DNA of 64,000 nt from Alphaproteobacteria bacterium (GTDB taxonomy: Bacteria; Pseudomonadota; Alphaproteobacteria; UBA9219): NCBI GenBank assembly GCA_026225415.1, contig JAMFSS010000001.1, positions 124,001-188,000 of the forward strand, written 5' to 3'. Position 1 is the first letter of the stretch, and each line of letters starts with the position of its first letter. A program made the position numbers and the translations under genes. Positions 17,514-27,772 of the stretch are shown here, piece by piece. A model generated the notes under the pieces. The model did no database searches and was not told the DNA's origin. It saw only the letters and a list, made by a program, of their open reading frames with translations.

Positions 17514-18161
17514 ATGATCCAAGATCGTCACCCCATTGAAACGCTGAATCAATTGATCCCTATGGTGATCGAACAAACCGCGCGCGGCGAACGGTCGTTT
17601 GATATTTATTCGCGCCTGTTGAAAGAACGCATCATTTTCATGATCGGCCAGGTCGAAGACCATATGTCGAGCGTCATTTGCGCCCAGCTGTTGTTTCTGG
17701 AATCGGAAAATCCGAACAAGGAAATTTCGTTCTACATCAATTCGCCCGGCGGGGTTGTGACTTCGGGCATGGCGATTTATGACACCATGCAATATATCAA
17801 GGCGCCGGTTTCAACCGTGTGTATCGGGCAGGCTTGCTCGATGGGTTCACTGTTGCTGGCGGGCGGCGAAAAGGGCAAGCGTTTCTCGCTCCCCAACAGC
17901 CGTATCATGATCCACCAACCTTCGGGCGGCGCGCAGGGGCAATCGACCGATATCCAGATTCAGGCCAAGGAAATCCTGAAACTGCGTCAGCGGTTGAGCG
18001 AAGTTTATGTGCATCACACCGGTCAAAGCTATGAAAAGGTTGACCTTGCCATCGAGCGCGACAATTTCATGTCGGCGGAAGAAGCCAAGGCTTTTGGCCT
18101 GATCGACGAAGTGGTATCCAAGCGTCCCGGCGGCGCTGAAGATGAGAAGAAGGCGGCGTAA
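17514..18161 (+). CDS. clpP: ATP-dependent Clp protease proteolytic subunit
   Basis: The protein has 215 residues from ATG 17514, with AGGAG nine bases upstream. The Ser-His-Asp protease is recognised by [11 protein letters not shown] (nucleophile Ser109), MIHQPSGG (His134) and the later [18 protein letters not shown] region with the third residue. ClpP tetradecamers degrade proteins unfolded by ClpX, which is encoded 81 bp downstream in the same direction. The short N-terminal extension before the strand core is normal for the mature-type enzyme. Confidence 0.97.
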   Translation: MIQDRHPIETLNQLIPMVIEQTARGERSFDIYSRLLKERIIFMIGQVEDHMSSVICAQLLFLESENPNKEISFYINSPGGVVTSGMAIYDTMQYIKAPVSTVCIGQACSMGSLLLAGGEKGKRFSLPNSRIMIHQPSGGAQGQSTDIQIQAKEILKLRQRLSEVYVHHTGQSYEKVDLAIERDNFMSAEEAKAFGLIDEVVSKRPGGAEDEKKAA

Positions 18162-18245
18162 ACCTGCTGTATCAGGTTAAGACTCAGGTAACTAATCGGG
18201 GCGTAAACTGTTGATAGCGGTTGCTCCTTTCATAAAGAGAATGTG

Positions 18246-19523
18246 ATGACAAAACCCACCTCCACAGATTCCAAGAACACGCTTTACTGCTCCTTCTGCG
18301 GCAAGAGCCAGCATGAAGTGCGTAAGCTGATCGCAGGCCCCACCGTTTTCATCTGTGATGAATGCGTCGAGCTGTGCATGGATATCATCCGTGAAGAAAG
18401 CAAAACCACCTTGGCGAAGTCCAAGGAAGGCGTGCCTTCGCCCAAGGATATCATGGCTATTCTGGATGATTATGTGATCGGACAGGAGCGCGCCAAACGC
18501 GTTTTGTCGGTGGCTGTCCACAACCATTATAAACGTCTGGCGCATGGCGCGCGCAATTCGGATGTTGAATTGGCCAAATCGAACATCTTGCTGGTCGGGC
18601 CGACCGGTTGCGGTAAAACGCTTCTGGCGCAAACACTCGCCCGCATCATTGATGTGCCTTTCACCATGGCCGACGCAACCACATTGACCGAAGCCGGTTA
18701 TGTTGGTGAAGACGTCGAAAACATCATTTTAAAATTGTTGCAAGCGTCAGATTATAATGTCGAACGCGCGCAACGCGGCATCGTCTATATCGATGAAATC
18801 GACAAAATCAGCCGCAAGTCGGATAATCCATCCATCACCCGCGATGTGTCGGGCGAAGGCGTTCAGCAGGCCTTGCTGAAATTGATGGAAGGAACGGTTG
18901 CTTCGGTTCCTCCTCAAGGTGGCCGCAAGCATCCGCAACAGGAATTTTTGCAAGTCGATACCACGAACATCTTGTTCATCTGTGGCGGCGCGTTTGCCGG
19001 TTTGGATAAAATTATTGCGGCGCGTGGTCGCGGTTCATCGATCGGCTTTGGCGCCGATGTGCGTGGGCCCGATGAACGCCGCGTCGGCGATTTGCTGAAG
19101 GAAACCGAGCCCGAAGATTTGCTGAAATTCGGTTTGATCCCCGAATTTGTGGGTCGTTTGCCGGTTATCGCTACGCTCACCGATCTGGACGAAACCGCGC
19201 TTATCGATATTTTGACGAACCCCAAGAATGCGCTTGTGAAGCAGTTCCAGCGTTTATTCGAAATGGAAGACATCAACCTGGAAGTCGGCGAAGACGCGTT
19301 GAAGGCGATTGCCCAAAAAGCGATTACGCGTAAAACCGGTGCGCGTGGTCTTCGTGCGATTATGGAAAGCGTCTTGCTGGATTCGATGTACGAACTTCCG
19401 GGCTCGACCGATGTTGAAAAAGTCATCATCAATCGCGATGCGGTTGAAGGGAAAGGCAAGCCGATTTATGTGCATGGCGAGAAGAAATCTTCCGCCGCCA
19501 GTACGGCAGCCGCCAAGGCTTAA
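18246..19523 (+). CDS. clpX: ATP-dependent Clp protease ATP-binding subunit
   Basis: The protein has 425 residues. The N-terminal zinc finger [11 protein letters not shown] ... [10 protein letters not shown] binds substrates and adaptors. The AAA+ module shows Walker [11 protein letters not shown], Walker [11 protein letters not shown], pore loop GYVGEDVE and sensor-2 [11 protein letters not shown]. The IGF-type ClpP-docking loop appears as SSIGFGADV. The frame also opens at GTG 18243, but ATG 18246 is preferred. In many proteobacteria lon follows clpX; here a terminator and then eno follow. Confidence 0.97.
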   Translation: MTKPTSTDSKNTLYCSFCGKSQHEVRKLIAGPTVFICDECVELCMDIIREESKTTLAKSKEGVPSPKDIMAILDDYVIGQERAKRVLSVAVHNHYKRLAHGARNSDVELAKSNILLVGPTGCGKTLLAQTLARIIDVPFTMADATTLTEAGYVGEDVENIILKLLQASDYNVERAQRGIVYIDEIDKISRKSDNPSITRDVSGEGVQQALLKLMEGTVASVPPQGGRKHPQQEFLQVDTTNILFICGGAFAGLDKIIAARGRGSSIGFGADVRGPDERRVGDLLKETEPEDLLKFGLIPEFVGRLPVIATLTDLDETALIDILTNPKNALVKQFQRLFEMEDINLEVGEDALKAIAQKAITRKTGARGLRAIMESVLLDSMYELPGSTDVEKVIINRDAVEGKGKPIYVHGEKKSSAASTAAAKA

Positions 19524-20932
<1,409 letters not shown>

Positions 20933-20933
<1 letters not shown>

Positions 20934-21262
20934 TGATGGTGACGGGACGCGCCATGCAAACGATGCTTTCGATCATCGGCGCGTGCCTTGTCGGCTATTT
21001 TCTGTACCATACAATCGAAGGCGATCGCGGCATCGTGATGCAGGCGCGGCTTCAGGCCAAAGTCGACACCGCACAGGCGGAATTGACCCGATTGCAGAAA
21101 GAACATGAAGGACTCGACCACCGCGTGCATTTGATGCGCCCCGAAAGCCTTGACCCTGATTTGCTTGATGAAGAGGCGCGTAAAACACTCGATTATTCCA
21201 AACCCAATGAAATCATTATTTTATCGCCACCGGGCAATCCGGCTTCGACTACCAAAAATTAG
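20933..21262 (+). CDS. FtsB/DivIC-like septum formation initiator
   Basis: The protein has 109 residues from ATG 20933 (one-base overlap with the eno stop), or 102 from ATG 20954. It has a short cytoplasmic N-terminus, one membrane helix (MLSIIGACLVGYFLYHTI) and a coiled coil (ARLQAKVDTAQAELTRLQKEHEGLDHRVHLM) ending with PESLDPDLLDEEARKTLDYSKPNEIIIL, the usual DivIC/FtsB ending. FtsB bridges FtsL and FtsQ in the divisome. Location directly after eno is typical for this family in proteobacteria and supports the call. Confidence 0.88.
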
Positions 21263-21371
21263 GAAGCGCCACGATTTTTTGTGCAGCGCAGCAATAATGC
21301 ATTGAAAACAAAAGATAACTTGAAAAATTCTCTTGATCGGCTTACTTCATTCACACGCAGAAGCGACATTT

Positions 21372-22427
21372 ATGAGTCGTTTCTCCGGGCAGAGTAAACA
21401 AACCTCGCATCACACAATGTCTATGCAAATGGCACACAAACAAAATTCGGACTCCAATCATCCTGTGCGCGACCGCGCCGTGGAACTGCAACGCTATTAT
21501 CGCGACATGCTTTTGATCCGTCGCTTTGAAGAAAAAGCCGGACAGTTATATGGCATGGGGTTGATCGGCGGTTTCTGCCATTTATATATCGGACAGGAAG
21601 CCGTCGTTGTCGGCGTGCAGGCGGCGCAAAAAGAGGGCGACAGCGTTATCACATCTTATCGCGATCACGGGCACATGCTGGCGTGCGGTATGGAATCGCG
21701 CGGCGTGATGGCCGAACTGACCGGACGCAGCGGTGGCTATTCGCGCGGCAAGGGCGGTTCGATGCACATGTTCAGCCGCGAAAAAGCGTTTTACGGCGGC
21801 CACGGTATTGTCGGCGCACAGGTGCCGCTCGGCGCCGGTTTGGCGTTCGCGCACAAGTATAAAAATGATGGCCATGTCGCGTTGACTTATTTCGGCGACG
21901 GCGCGGTGAACCAGGGACAGGTTTACGAAGCGTTCAACATGGCGGCCTTATGGAAATTGCCGGTTGTGTTCATCATCGAAAACAACAAATATTCGATGGG
22001 CACATCGCAGGCGCGCCACGCCGCCGGTGATTTATCAAAACGCGGCGAAGCCTATGGCATTCCCGGTATCAAGGTTGACGGCATGAATGTGATTGCCGTT
22101 CGCGAAGCTGCCGAAAAAGCCATTACCTATGCGCGTTCGGGGCAGGGGCCGATTATTTTGGAAATGGAAACCTATCGTTATCGTGGTCATTCCATGTCCG
22201 ACCCCGCCAAATACCGCCAGAAGGAAGAAGTCGAAGAAATGCGCGCCAAGCATGACCCGATTGAAACCTTGCGCGAATTGATGTTGAAGGAAAATATTCT
22301 GTCGGAAGATGGTTTCAAACTGATCGAACGTGAAGTCAAAGACATCGTGACCGACGCCGCCGAATTTGCGCAAAGCAGCCCGGAGCCCGAAGCAGCGGAA
22401 CTCTGGACAGATATTTTGGTGGATTGA
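21372..22427 (+). CDS. pdhA: Pyruvate dehydrogenase E1 component, alpha subunit
   Basis: About 351 residues from ATG 21372; the start is uncertain, with ATG 21417 also possible and neither having a clear ribosome site. It is the thiamine-diphosphate-binding half of the heterotetrameric E1: HLYIGQEAVVVG, SYRDHGHMLACG, GGSMHMFS (phosphorylation-loop region of mitochondrial homologues) and the TPP motif GDGAVNQGQVYEAFNMAALWKLPVVFIIENN. With PdhB it decarboxylates pyruvate and acetylates the E2 lipoyl arm. It is the first gene of a six-gene operon through lpd. Confidence 0.95.
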   Translation: MSRFSGQSKQTSHHTMSMQMAHKQNSDSNHPVRDRAVELQRYYRDMLLIRRFEEKAGQLYGMGLIGGFCHLYIGQEAVVVGVQAAQKEGDSVITSYRDHGHMLACGMESRGVMAELTGRSGGYSRGKGGSMHMFSREKAFYGGHGIVGAQVPLGAGLAFAHKYKNDGHVALTYFGDGAVNQGQVYEAFNMAALWKLPVVFIIENNKYSMGTSQARHAAGDLSKRGEAYGIPGIKVDGMNVIAVREAAEKAITYARSGQGPIILEMETYRYRGHSMSDPAKYRQKEEVEEMRAKHDPIETLRELMLKENILSEDGFKLIEREVKDIVTDAAEFAQSSPEPEAAELWTDILVD

Positions 22428-22428
22428 G

Positions 22429-22806
22429 ATGAGTCAATCGGTAAGAGCGCCCGCAGAAAAAATATGGGTCGTGGGCCGTTATGTGGACGAGGGGCAACCC
22501 ATCACGCCCGGCGAGCCCACTGTTGAAATTGCCTATGCCAGCGGTATGCATGAAACGCTACGTGCCGAGGATTTTGGTGTGGTCGCGCATGTCGAAGGCA
22601 AGCGCATCAATGTCGGCGAGGCGTTAAGCGACGGCGACCCACATAACGACAGCGGCGCTTCGATGTTCGATGAACATTCTGTGCTGTGCCATATCGTCGG
22701 TCGTCGCGACAGGAACTCGATCAAGGGTGGCGCGCCGCATCTTTCTACTTCCCGTGCCATTTCCAACGCCAAAGCCGTAGGGGCTTTGTTGCCAACTTAT
22801 GGATAG
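22429..22806 (+). CDS. Lipoyl-domain-like protein lacking the lipoylation lysine
   Basis: The protein has 125 residues from ATG 22429, one base after the pdhA stop and three bases before pdhB. Residues 16-70 align by eye with the lipoyl domains of PdhB and PdhC: YVDEGQPITPGEPTVEI against [16 protein letters not shown], and AEDFGVVAHVEGKRINVGEAL against the strands after the lysine turn. The DKA hairpin that takes lipoate is replaced by ASG (residues 37-39), so it cannot be lipoylated there. The C-terminal 50 residues are polar and unrecognised. It may be a structural or regulatory part of the PDH complex. Confidence 0.65.
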   Translation: MSQSVRAPAEKIWVVGRYVDEGQPITPGEPTVEIAYASGMHETLRAEDFGVVAHVEGKRINVGEALSDGDPHNDSGASMFDEHSVLCHIVGRRDRNSIKGGAPHLSTSRAISNAKAVGALLPTYG

Positions 22807-22809
22807 ACC

Positions 22810-24192
22810 ATGACTGTACAAATTCTTATGCCCGCGCTGAGTCCCACGATGACCGAAGGCAAAATTGCCCGCTGGCTGAAAAAGGAAGGCGACAAGATCA
22901 AGGCCGGGCAGATTATCGCCGAAATCGAAACCGACAAGGCGACGATGGAAGTCGAGGCGGTCGATGAAGGCACGCTGGGCAAAATCATCATCCCCGCCGG
23001 CACCGAAAATGTGAAGGTGAATGAGATTATCGCCGTGTTGTTGGAAGATGGCGAAAAACTGGAGGATGTGTCGATCGCCAAATATGCCGCGCCCGTTTCC
23101 GCCACGCCCGCGCCGAAACCCGTTTCCAATGTTGTGTCGATGCCTTCCGCGCCTGTGCAACCCGCCGCATCCCTCGCGCAACCGGAAAAGAAACACGATA
23201 AATATATCAAACAAACGGTGCGCGAAGCCTTGCGCGATGCGATGGCCGAAGAAATGCGCCGCGATCAGAATGTGTTTTTGATGGGCGAAGAAGTCGCGCA
23301 ATATCAGGGCGCGTACAAAGTCAGCCAGGGCTTGCTGGATGAATTTGGCGATAAACGCGTGATCGACACGCCCATCACCGAAATGGGTTTTGCCGGTGTT
23401 GGCGTTGGCGCGGCGTTTGGCGGGCTGCGTCCTATTGTTGAATTTATGACCATGAATTTCGCGATGCAGGCGATTGACCAGATTATCAATTCCGCCGCCA
23501 AGACATTGTATATGTCGGGCGGTCAAATGGGTTGCCCGATTGTATTCCGCGGCCCCAATGGCGCGGCATCACGCGTCGGCGCGCAACATTCGCAGTGCTA
23601 CGCCAGCTGGTACGCGCATGTGCCGGGGCTCAAGGTTGTCGTGCCTTACGATGCCGAAGACGCCAAAGGTTTAATGAAGAGCGCCATTCGCGATAACAAT
23701 CCCGTCATGTTTTTGGAACATGAAATTATGTATGGCCAGTCTTTCGATGTGCCGGATGACAAGGATTTTATCCTGCCCATCGGTAAGGCGAAAATTATGC
23801 GCGAAGGAACCGATGTCACCATCGTCGCGTTCTCGCGCATGGTCGGTCATGCGCTGGCGGCTGCGGAAGCCTTGGCTGCGGAAGGTATCAGCGCCGAAGT
23901 TATTAATTTGCGCTCGTTGCGCCCATTGGACACCGAAACGATTGTGAACTCGGTTCGCAAGACCAATCATGTTGTATCGGTTGAGGAAAGCTGGCCATTC
24001 GCCGGAATTGGCTCGGAAATCGCCGCTGTGGTGATGGAGCAGGCGTTTGATGATCTGGACGCCCCCGTGGTGCGCGTCACGGGTATGGATGTGCCCTTGC
24101 CCTATGCCGCGAATCTCGAAAAACTGGCGTTGCCGCAAATTGACAACATAGTTGAAGCCGTTAAACGCGTTCGTTTTCGTCAGGCTGCTTAA
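22810..24192 (+). CDS. pdhB: Pyruvate dehydrogenase E1 component, beta subunit with N-terminal lipoyl domain
   Basis: The protein has 460 residues. Residues 1-80 are a lipoyl domain ([21 protein letters not shown] ... [11 protein letters not shown], lipoyl Lys43). A Pro/Ala linker (about 95-125) leads to the transketolase-like E1-beta domain: [51 protein letters not shown] and the C-terminal swivel [19 protein letters not shown]. An E1-beta carrying its own lipoyl domain is a known alphaproteobacterial feature. It assembles with PdhA. Confidence 0.96.
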   Translation: MTVQILMPALSPTMTEGKIARWLKKEGDKIKAGQIIAEIETDKATMEVEAVDEGTLGKIIIPAGTENVKVNEIIAVLLEDGEKLEDVSIAKYAAPVSATPAPKPVSNVVSMPSAPVQPAASLAQPEKKHDKYIKQTVREALRDAMAEEMRRDQNVFLMGEEVAQYQGAYKVSQGLLDEFGDKRVIDTPITEMGFAGVGVGAAFGGLRPIVEFMTMNFAMQAIDQIINSAAKTLYMSGGQMGCPIVFRGPNGAASRVGAQHSQCYASWYAHVPGLKVVVPYDAEDAKGLMKSAIRDNNPVMFLEHEIMYGQSFDVPDDKDFILPIGKAKIMREGTDVTIVAFSRMVGHALAAAEALAAEGISAEVINLRSLRPLDTETIVNSVRKTNHVVSVEESWPFAGIGSEIAAVVMEQAFDDLDAPVVRVTGMDVPLPYAANLEKLALPQIDNIVEAVKRVRFRQAA

Positions 24193-24213
24193 TCTCTCTT
24201 CAAGGTAACCGCT

Positions 24214-25512
24214 ATGCCCACGCAAATTCTTATGCCCGCGCTTTCGCCGACAATGACCGAAGGCAATCTGACCAAATGGTTGAAGAAAGAAGGCGACGTT
24301 GTAAAAGCGGGGCAGGTGATTGCAGAAATTGAAACCGACAAAGCGACGATGGAAGTCGAAGCGGTTGACGAAGGCAAGATTGTCAAAATTGTAATTCCCG
24401 CCGGTTCGCAGGGCGTGAAGGTGAACGCGTTGATCGCCATTCTGGCGGAAGAGGGCGAGAGTGATGAGGCGGCATTGGCTGGAGTTAAAGCACCCGCTGC
24501 GATAAATGCGCCTTCGGCGAGCCCCTCCCTCGCGGAGGCGCAATCTGCCAGTTTGCTTGGCAAGGCAAGTTCCGCGCTCCCCACAAGGGGGAGGGAATCT
24601 GCGTCTTCTGCGGCGTCTGCGGTTTCTCATACTGGAAATCGCGTTATCGCCAGCCCCTTGGCAAAACGTATCGCTGAACAATCGGGTATTAATCTGAACA
24701 ATGTGCGCGGTACGGGGCCGAATGGCCGCATTGTCAAAGCGGATTTGGAAAACGCATCTGTGCCTGTGCGTTCTGCCGCTTCGGCTCCCTCTGTCGGGCT
24801 TGATGTCGTCGACTATGCCACCAAGCTGGGCATGGCGTTCGACGAGCAACCGAACAGCAGCGTGCGCAAAGTTATTGCCAAGCGTCTGAGCGAATCCAAA
24901 CAACAGGTGCCGCATTTCTATCTGTCGGTCGATTGCGAGCTTGATGCGTTGCTGGACTTACGCAAGCAACTGAACGAAGCCGCTGGCACCAAAATTTCGG
25001 TCAATGATTTTATCATTCGCGCCACTGCTTTGGCGTTGAAGAAAATCCCCGCCGCCAATGCTTCATGGACGGATAACGCGATTTTGCTTTATAAAAATGT
25101 GGATGTTTCGGTGGCGGTTGCCACGCCCAACGGGTTGATAACGCCAATTATCAAAAAGGCCGACAGCAAAACCCTGTCGCAAATTTCATCGGAAATGAAA
25201 GACCTTGCCGCCCGCGCGCGCGATGGCAAACTGCGCCCCGAAGAATTTATGGGGGGCGGTTTCTCCATTTCCAACCTCGGCATGTTCGGGGTCAAAAGTT
25301 TTTCGGCCATCATCAACCCGCCGCAATCTTGCATTTTGGCGGTCGGTGCGGGCGAACAACGCGCGGTTGTCAAAAACGGCGCGTTGGCAATTGCCACGGT
25401 CATGACGGTTACATTGTCCGTCGATCATCGTTCGGTCGATGGTTCTGTCGGCGCAGAATTTTTGCAGGCGTTTAAGCCGCTGATTGAAAAACCCCATGCA
25501 TTGGTTGCGTAA
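24214..25512 (+). CDS. pdhC: Dihydrolipoamide acetyltransferase (PDH E2)
   Basis: The protein has 432 residues. It has an N-terminal lipoyl domain (Lys43 in [11 protein letters not shown]), a linker, a peripheral-subunit-binding domain (ASPLAKRIAEQSGINLNNVRG, about 146-180) and a catalytic domain ending in SVDHRSVDGSVGAEFLQAF with the active-site His and Asp. It transfers acetyl from lipoamide to CoA and forms the complex core. Residues 103-129 of the linker (SPSLAEAQSASLLGKASS ... PTRGRES) are encoded by an in-frame palindromic element at 24521-24600. The stop overlaps the next start (TAATG). Confidence 0.96.
   Translation: MPTQILMPALSPTMTEGNLTKWLKKEGDVVKAGQVIAEIETDKATMEVEAVDEGKIVKIVIPAGSQGVKVNALIAILAEEGESDEAALAGVKAPAAINAPSASPSLAEAQSASLLGKASSALPTRGRESASSAASAVSHTGNRVIASPLAKRIAEQSGINLNNVRGTGPNGRIVKADLENASVPVRSAASAPSVGLDVVDYATKLGMAFDEQPNSSVRKVIAKRLSESKQQVPHFYLSVDCELDALLDLRKQLNEAAGTKISVNDFIIRATALALKKIPAANASWTDNAILLYKNVDVSVAVATPNGLITPIIKKADSKTLSQISSEMKDLAARARDGKLRPEEFMGGGFSISNLGMFGVKSFSAIINPPQSCILAVGAGEQRAVVKNGALAIATVMTVTLSVDHRSVDGSVGAEFLQAFKPLIEKPHALVA
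24521..24600. repeat. Palindromic element inserted in frame within pdhC
   Basis: CCCCTCCCTCGCGGAGG opens and CTCCCCACAAGGGGGAGGG closes a unit of about 80 bp with a small internal inverted repeat around TTGCTTGGCAAGGCAAG. The framing matches the intergenic unit at about 1750-1833 (CCCCTCACC ... CTCTCCCACAGGGAGAGG). It keeps the pdhC frame open and falls in the flexible linker, where extra residues would be tolerated. Confidence 0.65.
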
Positions 25513-26039
25513 TGTCCGCCGCTGGTGGCTATTCTATCCGTGTTTTAACAGTCGATGATTGGCAAGCATTTTCCATAATGCGCCTTGAGGCTTTGCAAAA
25601 ATACCCTCAATTTTTTGGTTCGAGCTACGAACGGGAAAAGGCGTATAGCTCGGGTGATTGGCAACAGTGGCTTATACGCCAGGATGCGTGTTTGTTTGGT
25701 TTGTTTGATAAAGAACGCATTATTGGCATCACTGGCGCGATAACCGATAAATATGATGCGGCTATAGGCATGATGATTGCTAGCTATATCCAGCCCGAAT
25801 ATCAGGGCAGGGGATTATCGGCGCTGTTATACAAAGCCCGCATTGATTGGGCGTTGAATTATCTGGATTGGAAGAAACTTGTTATCTCTCATCACGAAAG
25901 CAATGAAACCTCGCGCCGCGCTAATCAAAAATGGGGTTTCCACTTTATCGGAAAAGCGCCAAGGAACTGGCCTGATGGTACAACGGCAGATGACTGGAAT
26001 TACGAACTTGATCTTGAACAACTGAGGCAGAAACAATGA
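25512..26039 (+). CDS. GNAT-family N-acetyltransferase
   Basis: This 175-residue protein has the GNAT order: N-terminal IRVLTVDDWQAFSIMRLEALQKYPQFFGSS, central IIGITGAIT, acetyl-CoA loop IQPEYQGRGLSALLYKARIDWAL (Q-x-x-G-x-G form), then VISHHESNETSRRANQKWGFHFIGK near the C-terminus. It acetylates an unknown amine. It is translationally coupled on both sides: its ATG overlaps the pdhC stop and its stop overlaps the lpd start. That suggests a long-standing operon position and possibly a target linked to pyruvate metabolism. Confidence 0.85.
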   Translation: MSAAGGYSIRVLTVDDWQAFSIMRLEALQKYPQFFGSSYEREKAYSSGDWQQWLIRQDACLFGLFDKERIIGITGAITDKYDAAIGMMIASYIQPEYQGRGLSALLYKARIDWALNYLDWKKLVISHHESNETSRRANQKWGFHFIGKAPRNWPDGTTADDWNYELDLEQLRQKQ

Positions 26040-27436
26040 CCACACAATCAACCGATCTCATCATTATCGGCGGCGGGCCGGGCGGTTATGTCGCCGCCAT
26101 TCGCGCATCGCAACTCGGGATGAAAGTCACGCTTGTTGAACGCGAACATTTGGGCGGCATTTGTTTGAATTGGGGCTGCATCCCCACAAAGGCTTTGTTG
26201 CGCTCATCGGAAATTCTCAACCTCATCAAACATGCGGATACATTCGGCATTACAGTCAAAGAATATTCGTTTGACCTTGCCAAAATTGTCGAACGTTCGC
26301 GCAAAGTTTCGGCGCAACTGGTTGGCGGCATTAAACATTTGATGAAAAAGAACAAAATCGAAGTTATCGAAGGTAGTGCCAGACTGCTGGGCGGCGGCAA
26401 AGTCGAAGTCACGGCGAATGATGGCAAAACATCGCAACTCTCGGCCAAAAACATCATCCTCGCCACCGGCGCGCGGGCGCGAACCCTGCCGGGGCTCGAG
26501 GCCGACGGCAAACTCATCTGGACATACAAAGAAGCCCTGCAACCCGATGTAATGCCGAAATCTTTGCTGGTCGTCGGTTCGGGCGCGATTGGCATTGAAT
26601 TTGCCAGCTTCTTCCGCGCCCTTGGTGCCGAAGTCACCGTGGTTGAGGTAATGGACAGGATTTTGCCCGTCGAAGATACCGAAATTTCTGCCTTTGCCCG
26701 CAAGTCGTTTGAAAAACAGGGCATGAAAATTATCACCGGCGCGACTGTCAAAAAATTGACCAAGAGCGATAGCAATGTCACGGCGACGATTGAGGCCGCG
26801 GGTAATCTGACGACACTGACATTCGAGCGCGTGATAATGGCGGTCGGCATCACCGGCAATGTCGAAAATATCGGTTTGGAAAATACCAAAGCCAAAGTGG
26901 ATCGTGGCCATGTTGCCATCAACCAATGGTCGGAAACCGGCGAGCCTGGCCTCTATGCCATCGGCGATGTCGCGGGCCCGCCCTGGCTGGCGCACAAAGC
27001 CAGCCATGAAGGCGTCATTGCGGTCGAACGTATCGCGGGCGTCAAGGGATTGCACCCGCTCAACACCGCCAATATTCCCGGTTGCACCTATTGCACACCG
27101 CAAGTCGCCAGCGTTGGTATGACCGAAGCCAAAGCCAAAGAAGCCGGACGGCAAGTCAAAGTCGGCCGTTTCAGCCTTGTCGGCAATGGCAAAGCTATTG
27201 CGTTGGGCGAACCCGAAGGCATGATCAAAACCGTGTTCGACGCCAAAACAGGCGAGCTGTTAGGCGCGCATATGATCGGCCCCGAAGTGACGGAAATGAT
27301 TCAGGGCTACACCATTGCCCGCACGCTCGAAACAACCGAAGCCGAATTGATGCATACGGTTTTCCCGCATCCTACTCTGTCAGAAGCGATGCATGAGTCC
27401 GTATTAGATGCTTATGGCCGCGTCATACATATGTAA
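26036..27436 (+). CDS. lpd: Dihydrolipoyl dehydrogenase (PDH E3)
   Basis: This 466-residue flavoprotein reoxidises dihydrolipoamide and reduces NAD+. It shows the FAD motif IIGGGPGGYVAAIRASQLG, the redox disulfide GGICLNWGCIPTKALL, the NAD Rossmann motif VVGSGAIGIEFASFF, the second FAD site LYAIGDVAGPPWLAHKASHEG and the C-terminal HTVFPHPTLSEAMHESVLDAYGR with the catalytic His-Glu pair. It is the last gene of the pdh operon. Confidence 0.97.
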   Translation: MTTQSTDLIIIGGGPGGYVAAIRASQLGMKVTLVEREHLGGICLNWGCIPTKALLRSSEILNLIKHADTFGITVKEYSFDLAKIVERSRKVSAQLVGGIKHLMKKNKIEVIEGSARLLGGGKVEVTANDGKTSQLSAKNIILATGARARTLPGLEADGKLIWTYKEALQPDVMPKSLLVVGSGAIGIEFASFFRALGAEVTVVEVMDRILPVEDTEISAFARKSFEKQGMKIITGATVKKLTKSDSNVTATIEAAGNLTTLTFERVIMAVGITGNVENIGLENTKAKVDRGHVAINQWSETGEPGLYAIGDVAGPPWLAHKASHEGVIAVERIAGVKGLHPLNTANIPGCTYCTPQVASVGMTEAKAKEAGRQVKVGRFSLVGNGKAIALGEPEGMIKTVFDAKTGELLGAHMIGPEVTEMIQGYTIARTLETTEAELMHTVFPHPTLSEAMHESVLDAYGRVIHM

Positions 27437-27493
27437 CTATTGACTTCCACATCCGCTTTCCTTTATGACGCGACAAGGAAAGGGAGGTGGCCA

Positions 27494-27772
27494 ATGGAAA
27501 ATACGTTAAATAAAAGCGAAATTATCAAAGCGGCGGCGCGTGCCGCGATGCGCCATTTGTGCATCCCTTACAAAATTGCGATTGAGCAAGTTGCGGAAGC
27601 TTTTGCCTTGGCGGAAAAGCTTGCCCTTACACCATGCAAAACTGCGCAACAAATTTTCCTGCGCCTGCGTCAGGAAATTAATGACAGAAATAACGAAGCG
27701 CGAGCCTATCAGGCGCGACGCTCAGTTTTTCATTTTGGCAATCGTGCCTGTCGTCGACTGACCCTCGACTAG
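27494..27772 (+). CDS. Small helical protein of unknown function
   Basis: The protein has 92 residues from ATG 27494, preceded by AAAGGGAGG at suitable spacing. It looks soluble, Ala-rich and helical (KSEIIKAAARAAMRHLCIPYKIAIEQVAEAFALAEKLAL) and ends with a basic stretch. The 3' 51 bp overlaps the convergent hldE 3' end, so the final residues may reflect read-through into hldE antisense. No family is recognised. It may be the last gene of the pdh transcript. Confidence 0.5.
   Translation: MENTLNKSEIIKAAARAAMRHLCIPYKIAIEQVAEAFALAEKLALTPCKTAQQIFLRLRQEINDRNNEARAYQARRSVFHFGNRACRRLTLD

Noticed and set aside
22810-23050. Lipoyl domain fused to E1-beta as a novel fusion
   Set aside because: This fusion is already known for alphaproteobacterial PdhB.
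26204-27154. 316-codon antisense frame in lpd
   Set aside because: Shadow frame from GC-rich third positions of lpd.
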